DNA of 64,000 nucleotides from Hyphomicrobiales bacterium (GCA_900489925.1 UEHQ01000016.1:62001-126000), one strand, 5' to 3'. Shown: positions 1 to 9,426, counted from the stretch's first letter. Numbers and translations: made by a program. The notes: generated by a model from the letters alone, not told the origin.

Positions 1-542
1 TTGAAAGTGATGAGCGCCCAGGCGATCACGCCGATGATCACGGCGTAGAGGTCATACTTGGCCGAGACGAATGGACGAAGCGTGATTTCGCCGGCGCGCT
101 CGCGTCGCTTCAGCGAGATACGCAGGATCACGCCCCAGGCGAGGAACGCTGCAAAGAGCAGCACAGACGACGTCTCGCCGTTGGCAAGCAGGTGCGCAAA
201 CGCCCAGATCTTCACCGACAGCACCATCGGATGTTTGGTCTTGACCGCGATATGCCCCGCCGGCAGCAGCGAGGCGACCAGACAGATAACTGCAATCAGC
301 ATCAAGGTAATGGTGATATGCGCCATCCATACCGGCGGGGTGTAAAGCATCCCGGTAACCTGCCGCGCCTGGCCAAAGCCATAGATCAGCAGCACAAGCG
401 CCAGGATGCTCACGATCGAATAGGTGGCCCTCCAGCCGTTCGCCCCGAGTGTCGAGATCATGGATTGGCGAAAACCAGGGGCGACGACCCGCACCAGATG
501 AAGTCCGAGGAAAAGTATGATGCCTACGATCAGCAATGTCAT
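1..542 (-). CDS. NnrU family membrane protein (3' end beyond window)
   Basis: The reverse strand is open from an ATG at 542 to the window edge, giving about 180 residues without a stop. The protein starts MTLLIVGIILFLGLHLVRVV and is strongly hydrophobic with about five membrane spans; it carries the HLLANGETSSVLLF stretch typical of NnrU/DUF1295-like proteins. NnrU homologues occur beside denitrification genes and are needed for nitrite/NO metabolism in some alphaproteobacteria, but no such genes are visible here, so the role is open. The C-terminus lies outside the window. It is divergent from the deacetylase gene that starts near 660. Confidence 0.8.
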   Translation of the reverse strand, partial: MTLLIVGIILFLGLHLVRVVAPGFRQSMISTLGANGWRATYSIVSILALVLLIYGFGQARQVTGMLYTPPVWMAHITITLMLIAVICLVASLLPAGHIAVKTKHPMVLSVKIWAFAHLLANGETSSVLLFAAFLAWGVILRISLKRRERAGEITLRPFVSAKYDLYAVIIGVIAWALITF

Positions 543-659
543 GGATGCGCCTCCTGTGCGTTACCTGACTTAACGGCAGGCGGGAAAAAACGCCAGCGGC
601 ACCGCAGCTTCGCCGCAATTCTGTAACAGGAAAGCCGCAAACAAATTGTCGCGGTGCCC

Positions 660-1655
660 ATGTTTCGTCCCTTTGCCCAAGCCTCCCTCGCCCTTTCCCT
701 GCTCATGCCGGCTGCAGCCGGCGCTGCCGACCAGCCGAAACAGCTGGTGATGATCTCGTTTGACGGAGCGCACGATAATGCGCTCTGGCAGAAAAGCCGC
801 GAGATGGCCGCCAAGAATGGCGCACACTTCACCTATTTCCTCTCCTGCACGTTCCTGATGAACCAGGCTGCGAAGAAGGCCTACCAGGCCCCGCATCAGA
901 AGCAGGGACGGTCGAATGTCGGCTTTGCCCAGAGCGATGACGAGATCCGCGAGCGGCTCGGCAACATCTGGCACGCCCACCTCGAGGGTCATGACATATC
1001 GAGCCACGCATGCGGCCACTTCGACGGCCGCCAGTGGAGCGAGGCCGACTGGTCGCAGGAGTATGCGACCTTCCACGCCACCCTGAAGAACGCCTGGAAA
1101 GGCGTCGATCTCGAAGAGCCGAAAGGCTGGCAGGATCTCGTCGACCACGGCATCCAGGGTTTTCGCGCGCCATATCTCTCCGCGACGACCGGCGCCGACA
1201 TGATCTCCGCGGAAAGGAAGGCGGGCTTCACCTATGACGCCAGCCTCGTCACCAAGGGCCCGGCCATGCCCGTCGAGGAAGCCGGCATCATCCGCTTCGG
1301 CCTGCCGCTGATCCCCGAGGGCCCGCGTGAGAAGCCGATCATCGGCATGGACTACAACCTCTTCGTCCGCCATTCCAAGGGCGAGGAAGACAAGGCCGAC
1401 ACAAAAGAATTCGAAGACCGCGCCTATGCCGCCTTCAAGGAGGCCTTCGACAAGCAGTATGCCGGCAACCGCATCCCGCTCCAGCTCGGCTTCCATTTCG
1501 TGGAAATGAACGGTGGCGCCTATTGGCGTGCGCTCGACCGTCTGGTGAGCGATGTATGCCACCGCCAGGACGTTTCCTGCGTCAGCTATTCCGAAGCCAT
1601 CCCGCTGATCAAGGCACGCGGAAAGCTGCAGCCGGCATCGACCTCCGGCCTCTGA
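660..1655 (+). CDS. secreted polysaccharide deacetylase (NodB-homology) family protein
   Basis: 331 residues. An N-terminal signal peptide ends near residue 22 (PAAAGAADQPK), so the protein is exported. NodB-type motifs follow: SFDGAHD (Asp35, Asp39) for metal and catalysis, SHACGH with His116 and His120 as metal ligands, and FRAPY around Arg169-Tyr172. The substrate is probably an N-acetylated glycan, but this is inferred from the fold only. The start is uncertain: a GTG lies in frame at 654, two codons upstream, and neither start has a clear Shine-Dalgarno sequence. A strong hairpin terminator follows the stop codon. Confidence 0.82.
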   Translation: MFRPFAQASLALSLLMPAAAGAADQPKQLVMISFDGAHDNALWQKSREMAAKNGAHFTYFLSCTFLMNQAAKKAYQAPHQKQGRSNVGFAQSDDEIRERLGNIWHAHLEGHDISSHACGHFDGRQWSEADWSQEYATFHATLKNAWKGVDLEEPKGWQDLVDHGIQGFRAPYLSATTGADMISAERKAGFTYDASLVTKGPAMPVEEAGIIRFGLPLIPEGPREKPIIGMDYNLFVRHSKGEEDKADTKEFEDRAYAAFKEAFDKQYAGNRIPLQLGFHFVEMNGGAYWRALDRLVSDVCHRQDVSCVSYSEAIPLIKARGKLQPASTSGL

Positions 1656-1681
1656 GGCCGCCTGTTACATTCGCCCAAATG

Positions 1682-1717
1682 AAAACGCCGCCCATCTGGA
1701 AGATGAGCGGCGTTTTT
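1682..1717. terminator. bidirectional rho-independent terminator
   Basis: A perfect 10-bp inverted repeat (AAAACGCCGC / GCGGCGTTTT, arms 1682-1691 and 1707-1716) is flanked by A and T runs. It lies between the convergent deacetylase gene and bacA and can end transcription from both sides. Confidence 0.9.
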
Positions 1718-1734
1718 CTTGATCATAGGCTGAA

Positions 1735-3000
1735 CTAGCCGTCGGCGTGGATGATGCCCGCCTCGCGCTCGAGATAGCGCTGGTCGATATCAGGCAGCGG
1801 CTCGCCTTCGATTGCAGACTCGAAGGTACGCAGACGCTTGTAGATCGACAGCAACTCGACGATCGTCGTCCACGAATTGACAAGATACTGGAACGAGCCA
1901 CGCACTTGGTCAAAGACGTTGTTGATCTGCGTCAGCAGGCCAAGCGTCAGCTTGCCGGCGACGATCGAGGGCACGAGCACGATCAGGCTGAACAGGTTGT
2001 CCGCCTGCAGATAGAAGATGCGGGCGACGTTGAAGTACATGTAGTGGAAATAGAGGCGGAAGTAGTTACGGCGGACATTCGCGAACAATTCCGCGACGGT
2101 CGGCGGCGTCGCACGATCGGCATGGTCTTCGCCGTAAACAAGTTCCTTGCGGTAGGACGCCTCTACCCGCTGATTGCGGAATTCCAGGCCCGGCAGCTTG
2201 ATACCGACCAGCCCGAGGAAGACCGTACCGAAGATCGACCAGAACAGGGCGGCCCAGACGAGCGCATGCGGCACTTCGCCGATCAGGGGCAGTTCAGTGA
2301 TGTTGGCACCGATCTTGAAGAGAACCGGCAAGAACGCGATCAGCGTCATGACCGAACTGACGAGGCTGACACCAAGGCTTTCCACCGTGGAGGAAAAACG
2401 CATCGTGTCTTCCTGAACACGCTGCGATGCGCCTTCGATGTGACGGAGCTTCGGCCAATGCGCCATGTAGTACTCGTTCATCGCAGTACGCCAGCGGAAG
2501 ATCCAGTGGCTGACGAAGAACAGGTTCAACACCCCGACGGTGATGGCGATGAAGGCGATGCCTGCAAAGCCGAGCATCCCAAGATAGAGCTGCGCTGCCG
2601 TCACCGGTGCTGTCTTGGCAAGCGCCTGCTGGATCAGGTCATAGAACGGGCCGTACCAAGCATTGATGGCAACGCTGACCTGCACTGAGAAATACGTATT
2701 GAAGATGATCAGCGCCGAGCCGAGCACGGACCACATCTGCCAGCGGTGCGGGCTGTAGGTGAACCAGAAGGCTGCAAATAGCGCGACCGCGACGATGTAG
2801 TAGATGTAGAACCACAGGAATGGCGTCGACCAGAACACGGAAACGCCGATCGGCGCGTCCTGCCCTTCGGCGAGCGGCGGCAAGCCGATGACGGAGCCGA
2901 AGCTGGCGCCGCCCAGATACCAGAGCAGAACGGCCAGAAGCGACCAGACGACAGCTGAGATGAAGAAGAGTTTCGGCTTGGGGAAGTACGATACGAACAC
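1735..3000 (-). CDS. bacA: SbmA/BacA family peptide transporter BacA
   Basis: 421 residues, the usual length for BacA. The N-terminus [19 protein letters not shown], the segments [15 protein letters not shown] and [20 protein letters not shown], and [21 protein letters not shown] match rhizobial BacA/SbmA. The protein is an inner-membrane, proton-driven importer with several transmembrane helices, and it lacks an ATPase domain. In rhizobia BacA imports antimicrobial (NCR-type) peptides and affects very-long-chain fatty acid modification of lipid A; it is needed for bacteroid survival in some legumes. It is transcribed alone and faces the deacetylase gene across a shared terminator. Confidence 0.93.
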   Translation of the reverse strand: MFVSYFPKPKLFFISAVVWSLLAVLLWYLGGASFGSVIGLPPLAEGQDAPIGVSVFWSTPFLWFYIYYIVAVALFAAFWFTYSPHRWQMWSVLGSALIIFNTYFSVQVSVAINAWYGPFYDLIQQALAKTAPVTAAQLYLGMLGFAGIAFIAITVGVLNLFFVSHWIFRWRTAMNEYYMAHWPKLRHIEGASQRVQEDTMRFSSTVESLGVSLVSSVMTLIAFLPVLFKIGANITELPLIGEVPHALVWAALFWSIFGTVFLGLVGIKLPGLEFRNQRVEASYRKELVYGEDHADRATPPTVAELFANVRRNYFRLYFHYMYFNVARIFYLQADNLFSLIVLVPSIVAGKLTLGLLTQINNVFDQVRGSFQYLVNSWTTIVELLSIYKRLRTFESAIEGEPLPDIDQRYLEREAGIIHADG

Positions 3001-3122
3001 GGAGACGTTGCTTTCCTGTACGGGAGTCTTCGAAGTCTCTAACAGACCAATTGCGGCGAAAACTAAGGTAGTTCGCGGAAAGCAGCAATGGGCTCACCCC
3101 ATTGTTACGCAATTGTAACCGA

Positions 3123-4307
3123 CTAGGATACTTTCTTGACCACCGGCAGGACGAGCACCGCGCAGACCACCAGTGCCGCCGCAGCGACATAGGTCGGGGC
3201 CGTGAAACTCCCGGTCCGTTCGGCCATCCAGCCGCCCACGATGGGGCCGACGATCTGGCCGATACCGAAAGCCGCCGTCATCATCGCAAACGCGCGGCGC
3301 GGGCTGGCCGGAGAAAGCCTGCGGCCGATCTGCAATCCGTATGCTGTGATCGCGAGGAACGTTGCGCCGAAGAGTGCACCGCCGATCAAAGGGGCAATCG
3401 ACCGGGGCAAAAGCACTGTTGCAAGCACGCCAAGCGCCTCGACCAGCAGTGCCGCGATATAGACCCATCCCAATCCCAGCGGCCGCACCAGCGGCTTCCA
3501 GAGGAACAGCGCCACCGCGGCCGTTACGCCCGCAATGAACCAGCAGAGGAATTCCACCATCTGGCCGGCAGCATCCATGCGCGCGATGGTCACGAGGAAT
3601 GTCGCGGTGATGACGTAGCCGAAACCGAATAATCCATAAGAGCCGGTCAAGAGGAGCATCGGCTTGCTCCAGACGATCGCCGGCTCCTTGCCCGCTTGCG
3701 CCGCAGCAACAGGCCCCGCGGGCAAAAGCCACCACACGGCCACGAGACTGACGGCGGCATAGATCGCGCCGCCGATCCAGTCGGCCCTCCACGCGTCGGG
3801 GTTGCCGTGATAGCCAAGACCGATCAGCATCACCATGACCGACGACAGCGCAATGCCTGCCCCGGGCCCACCGAAATGGGCGGCTTGGACATGATCGTTG
3901 CCAGCGGCCGCGGCATGGCTGAGCACGATTGACGATGTGAAGATCATGGCGAAGGCGCTGGCGGCGCCGGCGAAAAACCGGATGACCGCAAAAACCATGA
4001 CCGAACTGGTCAGCGCCATCGCCGCAAGCAGCGCGGCGGTGGCCGCAAGCGCCAGAAGCGCCACCTTGCGCTCGCGCCCGGAAGCCCAGCCATAGGCAGC
4101 CAGCACGGCACCGACGAGGTAGCCAACGAAGTTTGCAGAAGCGATGAAACCGGCATCCGCGGCCGACAGCGGCACCCCGCTCATCATGCCCGGCAGGATC
4201 GGCGTGTAGGAGAAGCGCCCGAAGCCCATGGCCGCAGCCATGGCAATGGTGCCTGCGAGGCCCGTGCGGAACAGATTTGCGGGGAGAGTCTCATTGCGTG
4301 CCAACAT
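3123..4307 (-). CDS. YbfB/YjiJ family MFS transporter
   Basis: 394 residues from the ATG at 4307. A TTG-initiated extension to 4346 is possible but less likely. The protein is highly hydrophobic, about 12 transmembrane helices, and begins with the family signature AAAMGFGRFSYTPILPGMM near helix 1. Members are uncharacterised drug- or metabolite-efflux-like permeases. It is divergent from a PadR regulator 150 bp away, with operator-like repeats between them, so it is a plausible PadR target. The substrate is unknown. Confidence 0.82.
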   Translation of the reverse strand: MLARNETLPANLFRTGLAGTIAMAAAMGFGRFSYTPILPGMMSGVPLSAADAGFIASANFVGYLVGAVLAAYGWASGRERKVALLALAATAALLAAMALTSSVMVFAVIRFFAGAASAFAMIFTSSIVLSHAAAAGNDHVQAAHFGGPGAGIALSSVMVMLIGLGYHGNPDAWRADWIGGAIYAAVSLVAVWWLLPAGPVAAAQAGKEPAIVWSKPMLLLTGSYGLFGFGYVITATFLVTIARMDAAGQMVEFLCWFIAGVTAAVALFLWKPLVRPLGLGWVYIAALLVEALGVLATVLLPRSIAPLIGGALFGATFLAITAYGLQIGRRLSPASPRRAFAMMTAAFGIGQIVGPIVGGWMAERTGSFTAPTYVAAAALVVCAVLVLPVVKKVS

Positions 4308-4391
4308 GCTTCGCTTATCGCGCTGCACAATGCCGGCGGCAATCAAGATTTTCTGATGGGTCGATCAATTTGAGAAAAGTGCGCGGCGCTC

Positions 4392-4440
4392 TTGAAAGCC
4401 ATTATCTTACGATATATGTTTTACGACATAGTGAAAGATA
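4392..4440. promoter_or_regulatory. putative PadR operator/promoter region
   Basis: Between the MFS gene and padR lie a near-perfect direct repeat TTACGATATA (4407-4416) / TTACGACATA (4421-4430), an inverted repeat TATG-N8-CATA (4415-4430), and an outer pair TATCTT/AAGATA (4403-4408, 4435-4440). A TTGAAA (4392-4397) spaced 17 bp from TATGTT (4415-4420) could be the padR promoter, overlapped by the repeats. PadR proteins usually bind ATGT/ACAT dyads; here ATGT-N6-ACAT is present. Assignment is by position and symmetry only. Confidence 0.5.
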
Positions 4441-4457
4441 CATCTAAGGAGTGACCT

Positions 4458-5027
4458 ATGAGAGGTTTTAGAGGTGGAATGATGGGTGGCGGCGGTTTTC
4501 GCATGGGGCGGAAATTTGCGGCCGGCGATTTGCAGCTGGTGATCCTGGCCCTGCTCTCCGAGCAGCCGCGCCACGGCTACGAGCTGATCAAGCTGCTGGA
4601 AGAGCGGTCGGGCGGTTTCTACGTCCCGAGCCCCGGCGTCATCTATCCCGCACTGACATATCTTGAAGAAACCGGCCTTGCCGACGTCGAAAGCGAAGGC
4701 ACCAAGAAGCTCTATCGCATCACCGAAAGCGGCCGGAAACTCGTGGAAGAGAACAGCTCGATGATTGAAATGACGCTCGGAAAGCTGGAAAAGATCGGCG
4801 CCAAGATGGCGCATGTACGCCGTATATTCGATCCTGAAAGCCGAGGACCGGAACGCGAGGACGACGAAGGGTTCGGCGACGACAGGAGCGAGGTCGGGGC
4901 TGCCCGCATGCTGCTGAAATCAGCGCTGCGGCTGCGCCACCCCTGGTCGAAAGAGGAAGCCAAGCGGATCGCCGGCATTCTCGAGCGGGCAGCGGCGGAA
5001 ATTCTGCAGGGCGGCCAGCGCGACTGA
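4458..5027 (+). CDS. PadR family transcriptional regulator
   Basis: 189 residues. After a Gly/Met-rich N-terminal tail (residues 1-17) comes the PadR winged helix, about residues 20-95: LQLVILALLSEQPRHGYELI, then PSPGVIYPALTYLEETGL and the wing KKLYRITESG. The C-terminal part is charged and helical, as in PadR-s1/Vir-type dimerisation regions. AAGGAG stands 6-7 bases before the ATG. It is divergent from the MFS gene, and probably autoregulated through the repeats upstream. The ligand is unknown. Confidence 0.88.
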   Translation: MRGFRGGMMGGGGFRMGRKFAAGDLQLVILALLSEQPRHGYELIKLLEERSGGFYVPSPGVIYPALTYLEETGLADVESEGTKKLYRITESGRKLVEENSSMIEMTLGKLEKIGAKMAHVRRIFDPESRGPEREDDEGFGDDRSEVGAARMLLKSALRLRHPWSKEEAKRIAGILERAAAEILQGGQRD

Positions 5028-5034
5028 AATATGC

Positions 5035-5053
5035 ATCCGCCGGCTAGGCGGAT
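5035..5053. terminator. hairpin between convergent genes
   Basis: A 7-bp perfect stem ATCCGCC/GGCGGAT with a 5-base loop lies between the end of padR and the end of map. There is no clear T-run, so termination is likely but not certain. Confidence 0.45.
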
Positions 5054-5075
5054 ATGGAAGCCTGACGGCGTAGCG

Positions 5076-5834
5076 TTACGCTTCGCCGTCGGCCAGCGTC
5101 AGGATCAGCGGTCCGTTGCGCGTCGCGACAACAGTATGCTCGTATTGGACGGTCGGCGCCTGCGGATCGCCATAGAGCGTCCAGGCATCGTCCCCGCCTT
5201 CGGCCCATGTTGCACCAAGCGACAGGAACGGCTCGACAGTAAAGACAAGGCCATCGCTCATGATTCGCTTTTCAGACGGATCCGGCCAGGTCGACAGCTC
5301 GCCGGGCTCCTCATGCAGCGAGCGCCCGACACCGTGACTCGCAAGGTTTGTGACCAGCGTGTAGCGGTTCTTGGCAGCAAAGGCGCCGACGGCCTGGCCG
5401 ATCTTGGCCAGCGGCTCACCCGCCTTCACCTGGTTGAGACCAACCCAAAGCGCGCGCTTGCCATCCCGGCAGAGCTTATCGATATTTGACTTGGATGGCG
5501 GCACGCTGAAGGAAGCCCCCGTATCGGAAAAGAACCCGTCCTTTTCAGCCGAAACGTCGATATTGACGAGGTCACCCGGCCGGATGACGCGGGCGCCCGG
5601 AATACCATGGGCGATTTCCTCGTTGACGCTGATGCAGGTCGCGCCGGGAAACTGATAACAGAACTCGGGCGCCGAGCGTGCGCCGGCATCCTCAAGCATC
5701 TTGCGTCCGATCTGATCGAGCTCCAGCGTGGTGATACCAGGTTCGAGCGCAGCAGCCATCCCCTTCAAGGTATTGGCACAAATGCGTCCGATTTCCTTCA
5801 GCTTGAGGAGTTCGTCTTCACTCTCGATAATCAT
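5076..5834 (-). CDS. map: type I methionine aminopeptidase
   Basis: 252 residues, normal for a bacterial type I enzyme. It removes the N-terminal Met from new proteins in the cytoplasm. All metal and catalytic positions can be seen: His in NEEIAHGIPG, the two Asp in NIDVSAEKDGFFSDTG, His in SHGVGRSLHEEPGE, Glu in FTVEPF and Glu in QYEHTVV. It is a single gene away from the ribosomal-protein context usual for the housekeeping copy, so it may be a second map paralogue; that cannot be settled from this window. Confidence 0.92.
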   Translation of the reverse strand: MIIESEDELLKLKEIGRICANTLKGMAAALEPGITTLELDQIGRKMLEDAGARSAPEFCYQFPGATCISVNEEIAHGIPGARVIRPGDLVNIDVSAEKDGFFSDTGASFSVPPSKSNIDKLCRDGKRALWVGLNQVKAGEPLAKIGQAVGAFAAKNRYTLVTNLASHGVGRSLHEEPGELSTWPDPSEKRIMSDGLVFTVEPFLSLGATWAEGGDDAWTLYGDPQAPTVQYEHTVVATRNGPLILTLADGEA

Positions 5835-5934
5835 GAACCTGTCCGGCCTCCGCGGCCGGTCGGCCGGCTCTCAGTCAGAATGAGAGCATGACGTCGCGGG
5901 AATTCCAACTCATCCTTTTGCGCCATGCTTGTGC

Positions 5935-6996
5935 TTAGGCGGTGGCTTTCGCGCCTTCGCCGCTTTCAGTCAATGCCTTTCTGACAATCGGCGCGACTTT
6001 CGTGCCATAGAGCTCGATGCCGCGCATGATCTGCTCATGCGGCATCAGACCGATCGCCATCTGCAACAGGAACCGGTCGTTCTTGAACAGCCTGTGATGC
6101 GCGATGATCTTTTCGGCCACCAGTTCGGGGTCGCCGACAAACAACGCCCCCTTCGGACCGCGCGACAGGTCGAAATGCGCGCGATTGGTGGGTCCCCAAC
6201 CGCGTTCGCGGCCGATGCGGTTCATCACTTCGGCCTGCGGACCATAGAATTGATCGGCCGCCGCGTCCGCCGTATCGGCGATGAAGCCGTGGACGTTGAT
6301 ACTGGTCTTGAGCTTCGAAACGTCCTGTTCCGCCCGTCGGGCCGCCTCGCGATAGAGATCGAACAAGGGTGCAAACCGCCGCGGCTCGCCGCCGATAATC
6401 GCCAGCGCCACCGGCAACCCGAGCGCCCCCGCCCGCGCCAGCGACTGCGGCGTACCGCCGACCGCCACCCAGATCGGCAGCGGATCCTGCAACGGCCGCG
6501 GATAAACACCCCGCCCATTGATGGCCGCACGCATCTCGCCGGACCACGTCACCACCTCGTTGTCGCGCAGCGCCATCAGCAGATCGAGCTTCTCCTCGAA
6601 CAGCTGGTCGTAATCTTCAAGATTGTAGCCGAACAGCGGGAAGGACTCGATGAACGAGCCTCGCCCGGCCATGAGCTCCGCGCGACCGTTCGAAAGCAGG
6701 TCGAGCGTCGAATATTGCTGGAAAACCCGCACCGGGTCGTCGGAACTGAGCACCGTCACCGCGCTCGTCAGCCGAATGTTCTTCGTCTTCACGGCAGCTG
6801 CCGCGAGTGCGACCGCGGGCGCCGAAGCGGCATAATCCGGCCGGTGATGCTCGCCCAGGCCGAACACATCAAGCCCGACCTGATCGGCAAGCTCGATCTC
6901 CTCGATCAGGTGCTTCAGTCGTTCGGCCCCCTCCGCCCCCTTGCTCCGGCTTGGATTGGGGTTCACGTCGGCAAAGGTATAGAGGCCTAGTTCCAT
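5935..6996 (-). CDS. LLM class flavin-dependent oxidoreductase (luciferase-like)
   Basis: 353 residues starting [15 protein letters not shown], the usual start for this group; the frame also runs upstream to 7053. It has the luciferase-like TIM barrel with [38 protein letters not shown] and the [19 protein letters not shown] segment. Members are FMN-dependent monooxygenases or reductases; the substrate here cannot be told. It appears to be transcribed alone from a promoter containing a palindrome at 7061-7083. Confidence 0.87.
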   Translation of the reverse strand: MELGLYTFADVNPNPSRSKGAEGAERLKHLIEEIELADQVGLDVFGLGEHHRPDYAASAPAVALAAAAVKTKNIRLTSAVTVLSSDDPVRVFQQYSTLDLLSNGRAELMAGRGSFIESFPLFGYNLEDYDQLFEEKLDLLMALRDNEVVTWSGEMRAAINGRGVYPRPLQDPLPIWVAVGGTPQSLARAGALGLPVALAIIGGEPRRFAPLFDLYREAARRAEQDVSKLKTSINVHGFIADTADAAADQFYGPQAEVMNRIGRERGWGPTNRAHFDLSRGPKGALFVGDPELVAEKIIAHHRLFKNDRFLLQMAIGLMPHEQIMRGIELYGTKVAPIVRKALTESGEGAKATA

Positions 6997-7060
6997 GGCA
7001 TGCATCCCGTTGAATTCATGTCTGGAGATAAGGATGGGGCAGTCGAGGTGCAATTACAAA

Positions 7061-7083
7061 TTCTAGAACGAATTGTTCGAGAA
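7061..7083 (-). promoter_or_regulatory. operator-like palindrome upstream of the LLM oxidoreductase
   Basis: Arms TTCTAGAAC (7061-7069) and GTTCGAGAA (7075-7083) pair at 8 of 9 positions around a 5-base centre. The site is about 65-87 bp upstream of the LLM start and is the only obvious symmetry in its leader. It may bind a dimeric regulator; none is adjacent. Confidence 0.4.
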
Positions 7084-7092
7084 TATTGATGG

Positions 7093-7119
7093 GCGGCGCA
7101 GGTCCAACACCTGCGCCGC
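7093..7119 (-). terminator. hairpin terminator after the DoxX gene
   Basis: A perfect 11-bp stem (GCGGCGCAGGT / ACCTGCGCCGC) with a 5-base loop lies just past the DoxX stop codon, followed on the minus strand by an AT-rich stretch. It probably ends the yciI-sigma-SRPBCC-doxX transcript before the LLM promoter. Confidence 0.6.
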
Positions 7120-7149
7120 GACCAGAATTCGATTCGGAATTCAAGGACT

Positions 7150-7566
7150 TCAGAGCCGGAACGGAATCATCTTCCGAACGGCCTCGTATCGGAGATAAAG
7201 CCCGCCCCAGGCAATGAGACCGAGATAGACGCCGAACAGCAGATGCGAAAACACCGGGCTGCCGACGCGCAGATGCGTCGCGATTGCCCCGCCGAGAAGA
7301 CCGGTGAGGAGAATGGCGCCGAGCACCGATGTACGCGGCAACGCATAGAGCAGCGCGCAGGCGAGCGTGATGATGCCGAGGCTACGCGCAAGCGCCGGGT
7401 CGGCGGAATAGCCGAGTGCCGTCAGCGTGTCCGTCACCGGCGCGATCGGCACCAGCTTGATCGCGCCGTCGAAGAGGAGGAAAGCAACGATGAGCCCGCT
7501 CATCACGCTCCCCGTCACGGTCTGCCAACGCGGCTGCACGGCATGTGAATCAACAACTGCGGACAT
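7150..7566 (-). CDS. DoxX family membrane protein
   Basis: 138 residues with four hydrophobic segments and the family-like start SGLIVAFLLFDGAIKL near residues 24-39. DoxX-like proteins are small inner-membrane proteins, some linked to thiol or redox stress, but most have no assigned reaction. It is the last gene of an apparent minus-strand run with an SRPBCC gene 30 bp upstream, the ECF42 sigma gene and the YciI gene, so it may be controlled by that sigma factor. Confidence 0.8.
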   Translation of the reverse strand: MSAVVDSHAVQPRWQTVTGSVMSGLIVAFLLFDGAIKLVPIAPVTDTLTALGYSADPALARSLGIITLACALLYALPRTSVLGAILLTGLLGGAIATHLRVGSPVFSHLLFGVYLGLIAWGGLYLRYEAVRKMIPFRL

Positions 7567-7596
7567 GGCTATATCCCCTTGTTCGGATTCCTGAAT

Positions 7597-8064
7597 TCAC
7601 ATCCGGGCCAGCAGCTCGGCAAGCTGGTCGGCGCATTTGCCCCAGCCTTCATGGAAGCCCATCTCCTCGTGGGTCTTCTTGTCCTCGGCCGTCCAGTGCG
7701 CGGCCGTCGCCGTGTATTTCGTGCGGCCGTTGCCGAGGTCTTCGAGCAGCACGGTTGCCGTCATGAACGGCTTTTCCGATGGCACCCAGGCGCTGGTATA
7801 GGCGTCGGTGAAGACCAGCTTCTCATTCTCGACAACCTCGAGATAGACGCCGCGGTTGGGAAACTCCTGTCCCTCCGGGCTGCGCATGACGATGAGATTG
7901 GCGCCGCCGGGGCGAAGGTCGATTTCGGCACGGGCAATGCTCCAGGGTCGTGGCACAAACCACTCCTTCATCAGCTCCGGATCCGTCCAGGCTTTGAATA
8001 TCTTTTCGCGCGGCGCATCAAATTCGCGGACGAGAACCAATTCGTGTTCGGCAGTAGCGGTCAT
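7597..8064 (-). CDS. SRPBCC/AHSA1 domain protein
   Basis: 155 residues forming one AHSA1-type START/SRPBCC domain: VREFDAPREKIFKAWTDPEL near residues 11-30, KEWFVPRPWS, and the C-terminal GFHEGWGKCADQLAELLARM helix. Such proteins bind hydrophobic ligands or act as Hsp90-co-chaperone-like folds. SRPBCC genes are common companions of DGPF/YciI genes and ECF sigma factors. The gene lies 102 bp downstream of the sigma gene and 30 bp upstream of doxX. Confidence 0.85.
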   Translation of the reverse strand: MTATAEHELVLVREFDAPREKIFKAWTDPELMKEWFVPRPWSIARAEIDLRPGGANLIVMRSPEGQEFPNRGVYLEVVENEKLVFTDAYTSAWVPSEKPFMTATVLLEDLGNGRTKYTATAAHWTAEDKKTHEEMGFHEGWGKCADQLAELLARM

Positions 8065-8166
8065 TTTCCGAATTCTCCGTTTGAACGAAACCCGTTTTGC
8101 ATCAGGTTGTTACAAGGACGTTGGATCTGTCGCCGTCCCGACAGGCAGCAAGATTTCCTGCAAGAT

Positions 8167-9426
8167 TTATTTTGCGAGGGGAAGCGCGGGCATATGCTGC
8201 AGGCTATCGATCTGCATGCGGATGTGAGCCGCTTCCGGTGCCGAATGCGCCAGCGCGATGGCGCGATCGAAGGCCTCCCTTGCCTCGCGGACCCGGCCGA
8301 TCTGCTTCAGGAGACCACCGCGCAAGCCGTGGTAATAGAAATAGCCGTCAAGCTTTTCTTGCAGCGTGTCGACTAGCATCAACGCCTCTTCCGGCCCCCG
8401 CAGCTTCGATACGGCCACGGCCCGGTTGAGCGTCACGACAGGTGACGGCTGCATTCGCTCCAAAGCGCGATAGAGCAGCTCGATTTCTTCCCAGTCCGTC
8501 TCCTCGGCCCGCTTGGCCCGCGAATGCAGCGCTGCGATCGCTGCCTGAAATTGGTAGGGACCAGGCTGCCGGTGGCGGATCGCCTTGTCGAGCAGCGCCA
8601 GCGCCTCGTTGATCAGCTCGCGGTTCCAGCGCGACCGATCCTGGTCTTCCAGAAGGACAATGTCGTTGTCTGCGCTGAAACGCGCCTCGCGCCGCGAGAT
8701 CTGCAGCAGCATGAGCGCCAGCAATCCCATGATCTCGGGCTCGGCAGGAAAGATCCGCAGAAGCAGTCGGCCAAGGCGGATCGCCTCATCGCTGAAGGCA
8801 CAGGCCTCGCGCTTCGGATCTGCCTGGCTGTAGCCTTCGTTGAAGACAAGATAGACCATGGTGCTGACGATCTGCAGCCGCTCCGTCCGCTCCGCCGCAT
8901 CCGGCGTCTCGAACGGCACACCGGCCTTGGCAACGCGCGCCTTGGCTCGGGTGATACGCTGCTCCATGGCGCTTTCGCCGACGAGAAAGGCCCGCGCGAT
9001 CTGCTGCACGGAAAGCCCGGAGACAATGCGCAGCGCCAGAGCAATCTGCTGCGTCGCCGGCAGGTCGGGATGGCAGCAGATGAACAGCAGTCGCAGGATA
9101 TCGTCGCGATAGTTGGAATCGTCCAGCCGCTCGGCGATATCGCTTTCGGCGTCCCCGGTGTCGGAAATCAGCTCCTCGTCAGGAAGCGCCTGCGTCTTCG
9201 AGCGCTTGCGCACCGCATCAATGCCGCTGTTGCGGCCAACGAAGATCAGCCATGCCGTCGGATCGCGCGGCGGCCCCTTGTCCGGCCAGGTGCGGATGGC
9301 GCGCAGGCAAGCCTCCTGGAAGGCCTCTTCCGCGATATCGAGATCGCGGAAGTATCTGAGCAGCGCGCCAAGCGCCTTCGGTCGGGCCGAAGCAAGCGTC
9401 ACGTCGATCCAGGCAATGTCTGTCAT
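8167..9426 (-). CDS. ECF sigma factor, ECF42 type, with C-terminal TPR-like extension
   Basis: 419 residues, about twice the length of a simple ECF factor. Region 2 includes DIAEEAFQEACLRAIRTWP and AWLIFVGRNSGIDAVRKR (about residues 30-78). Region 4 includes LPATQQIALALRIVSGLSVQ and the helix-turn-helix up to AKARVAKAG (about 125-172). The remaining 240 residues form a helical, TPR-like domain (DUF6596), as in ECF42. These factors have no anti-sigma factor and are coupled to DGPF/YciI genes. Here the start overlaps the end of the YciI gene by 4 bp (ATGA), which suggests translational coupling. Confidence 0.9.
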   Translation of the reverse strand: MTDIAWIDVTLASARPKALGALLRYFRDLDIAEEAFQEACLRAIRTWPDKGPPRDPTAWLIFVGRNSGIDAVRKRSKTQALPDEELISDTGDAESDIAERLDDSNYRDDILRLLFICCHPDLPATQQIALALRIVSGLSVQQIARAFLVGESAMEQRITRAKARVAKAGVPFETPDAAERTERLQIVSTMVYLVFNEGYSQADPKREACAFSDEAIRLGRLLLRIFPAEPEIMGLLALMLLQISRREARFSADNDIVLLEDQDRSRWNRELINEALALLDKAIRHRQPGPYQFQAAIAALHSRAKRAEETDWEEIELLYRALERMQPSPVVTLNRAVAVSKLRGPEEALMLVDTLQEKLDGYFYYHGLRGGLLKQIGRVREAREAFDRAIALAHSAPEAAHIRMQIDSLQHMPALPLAK

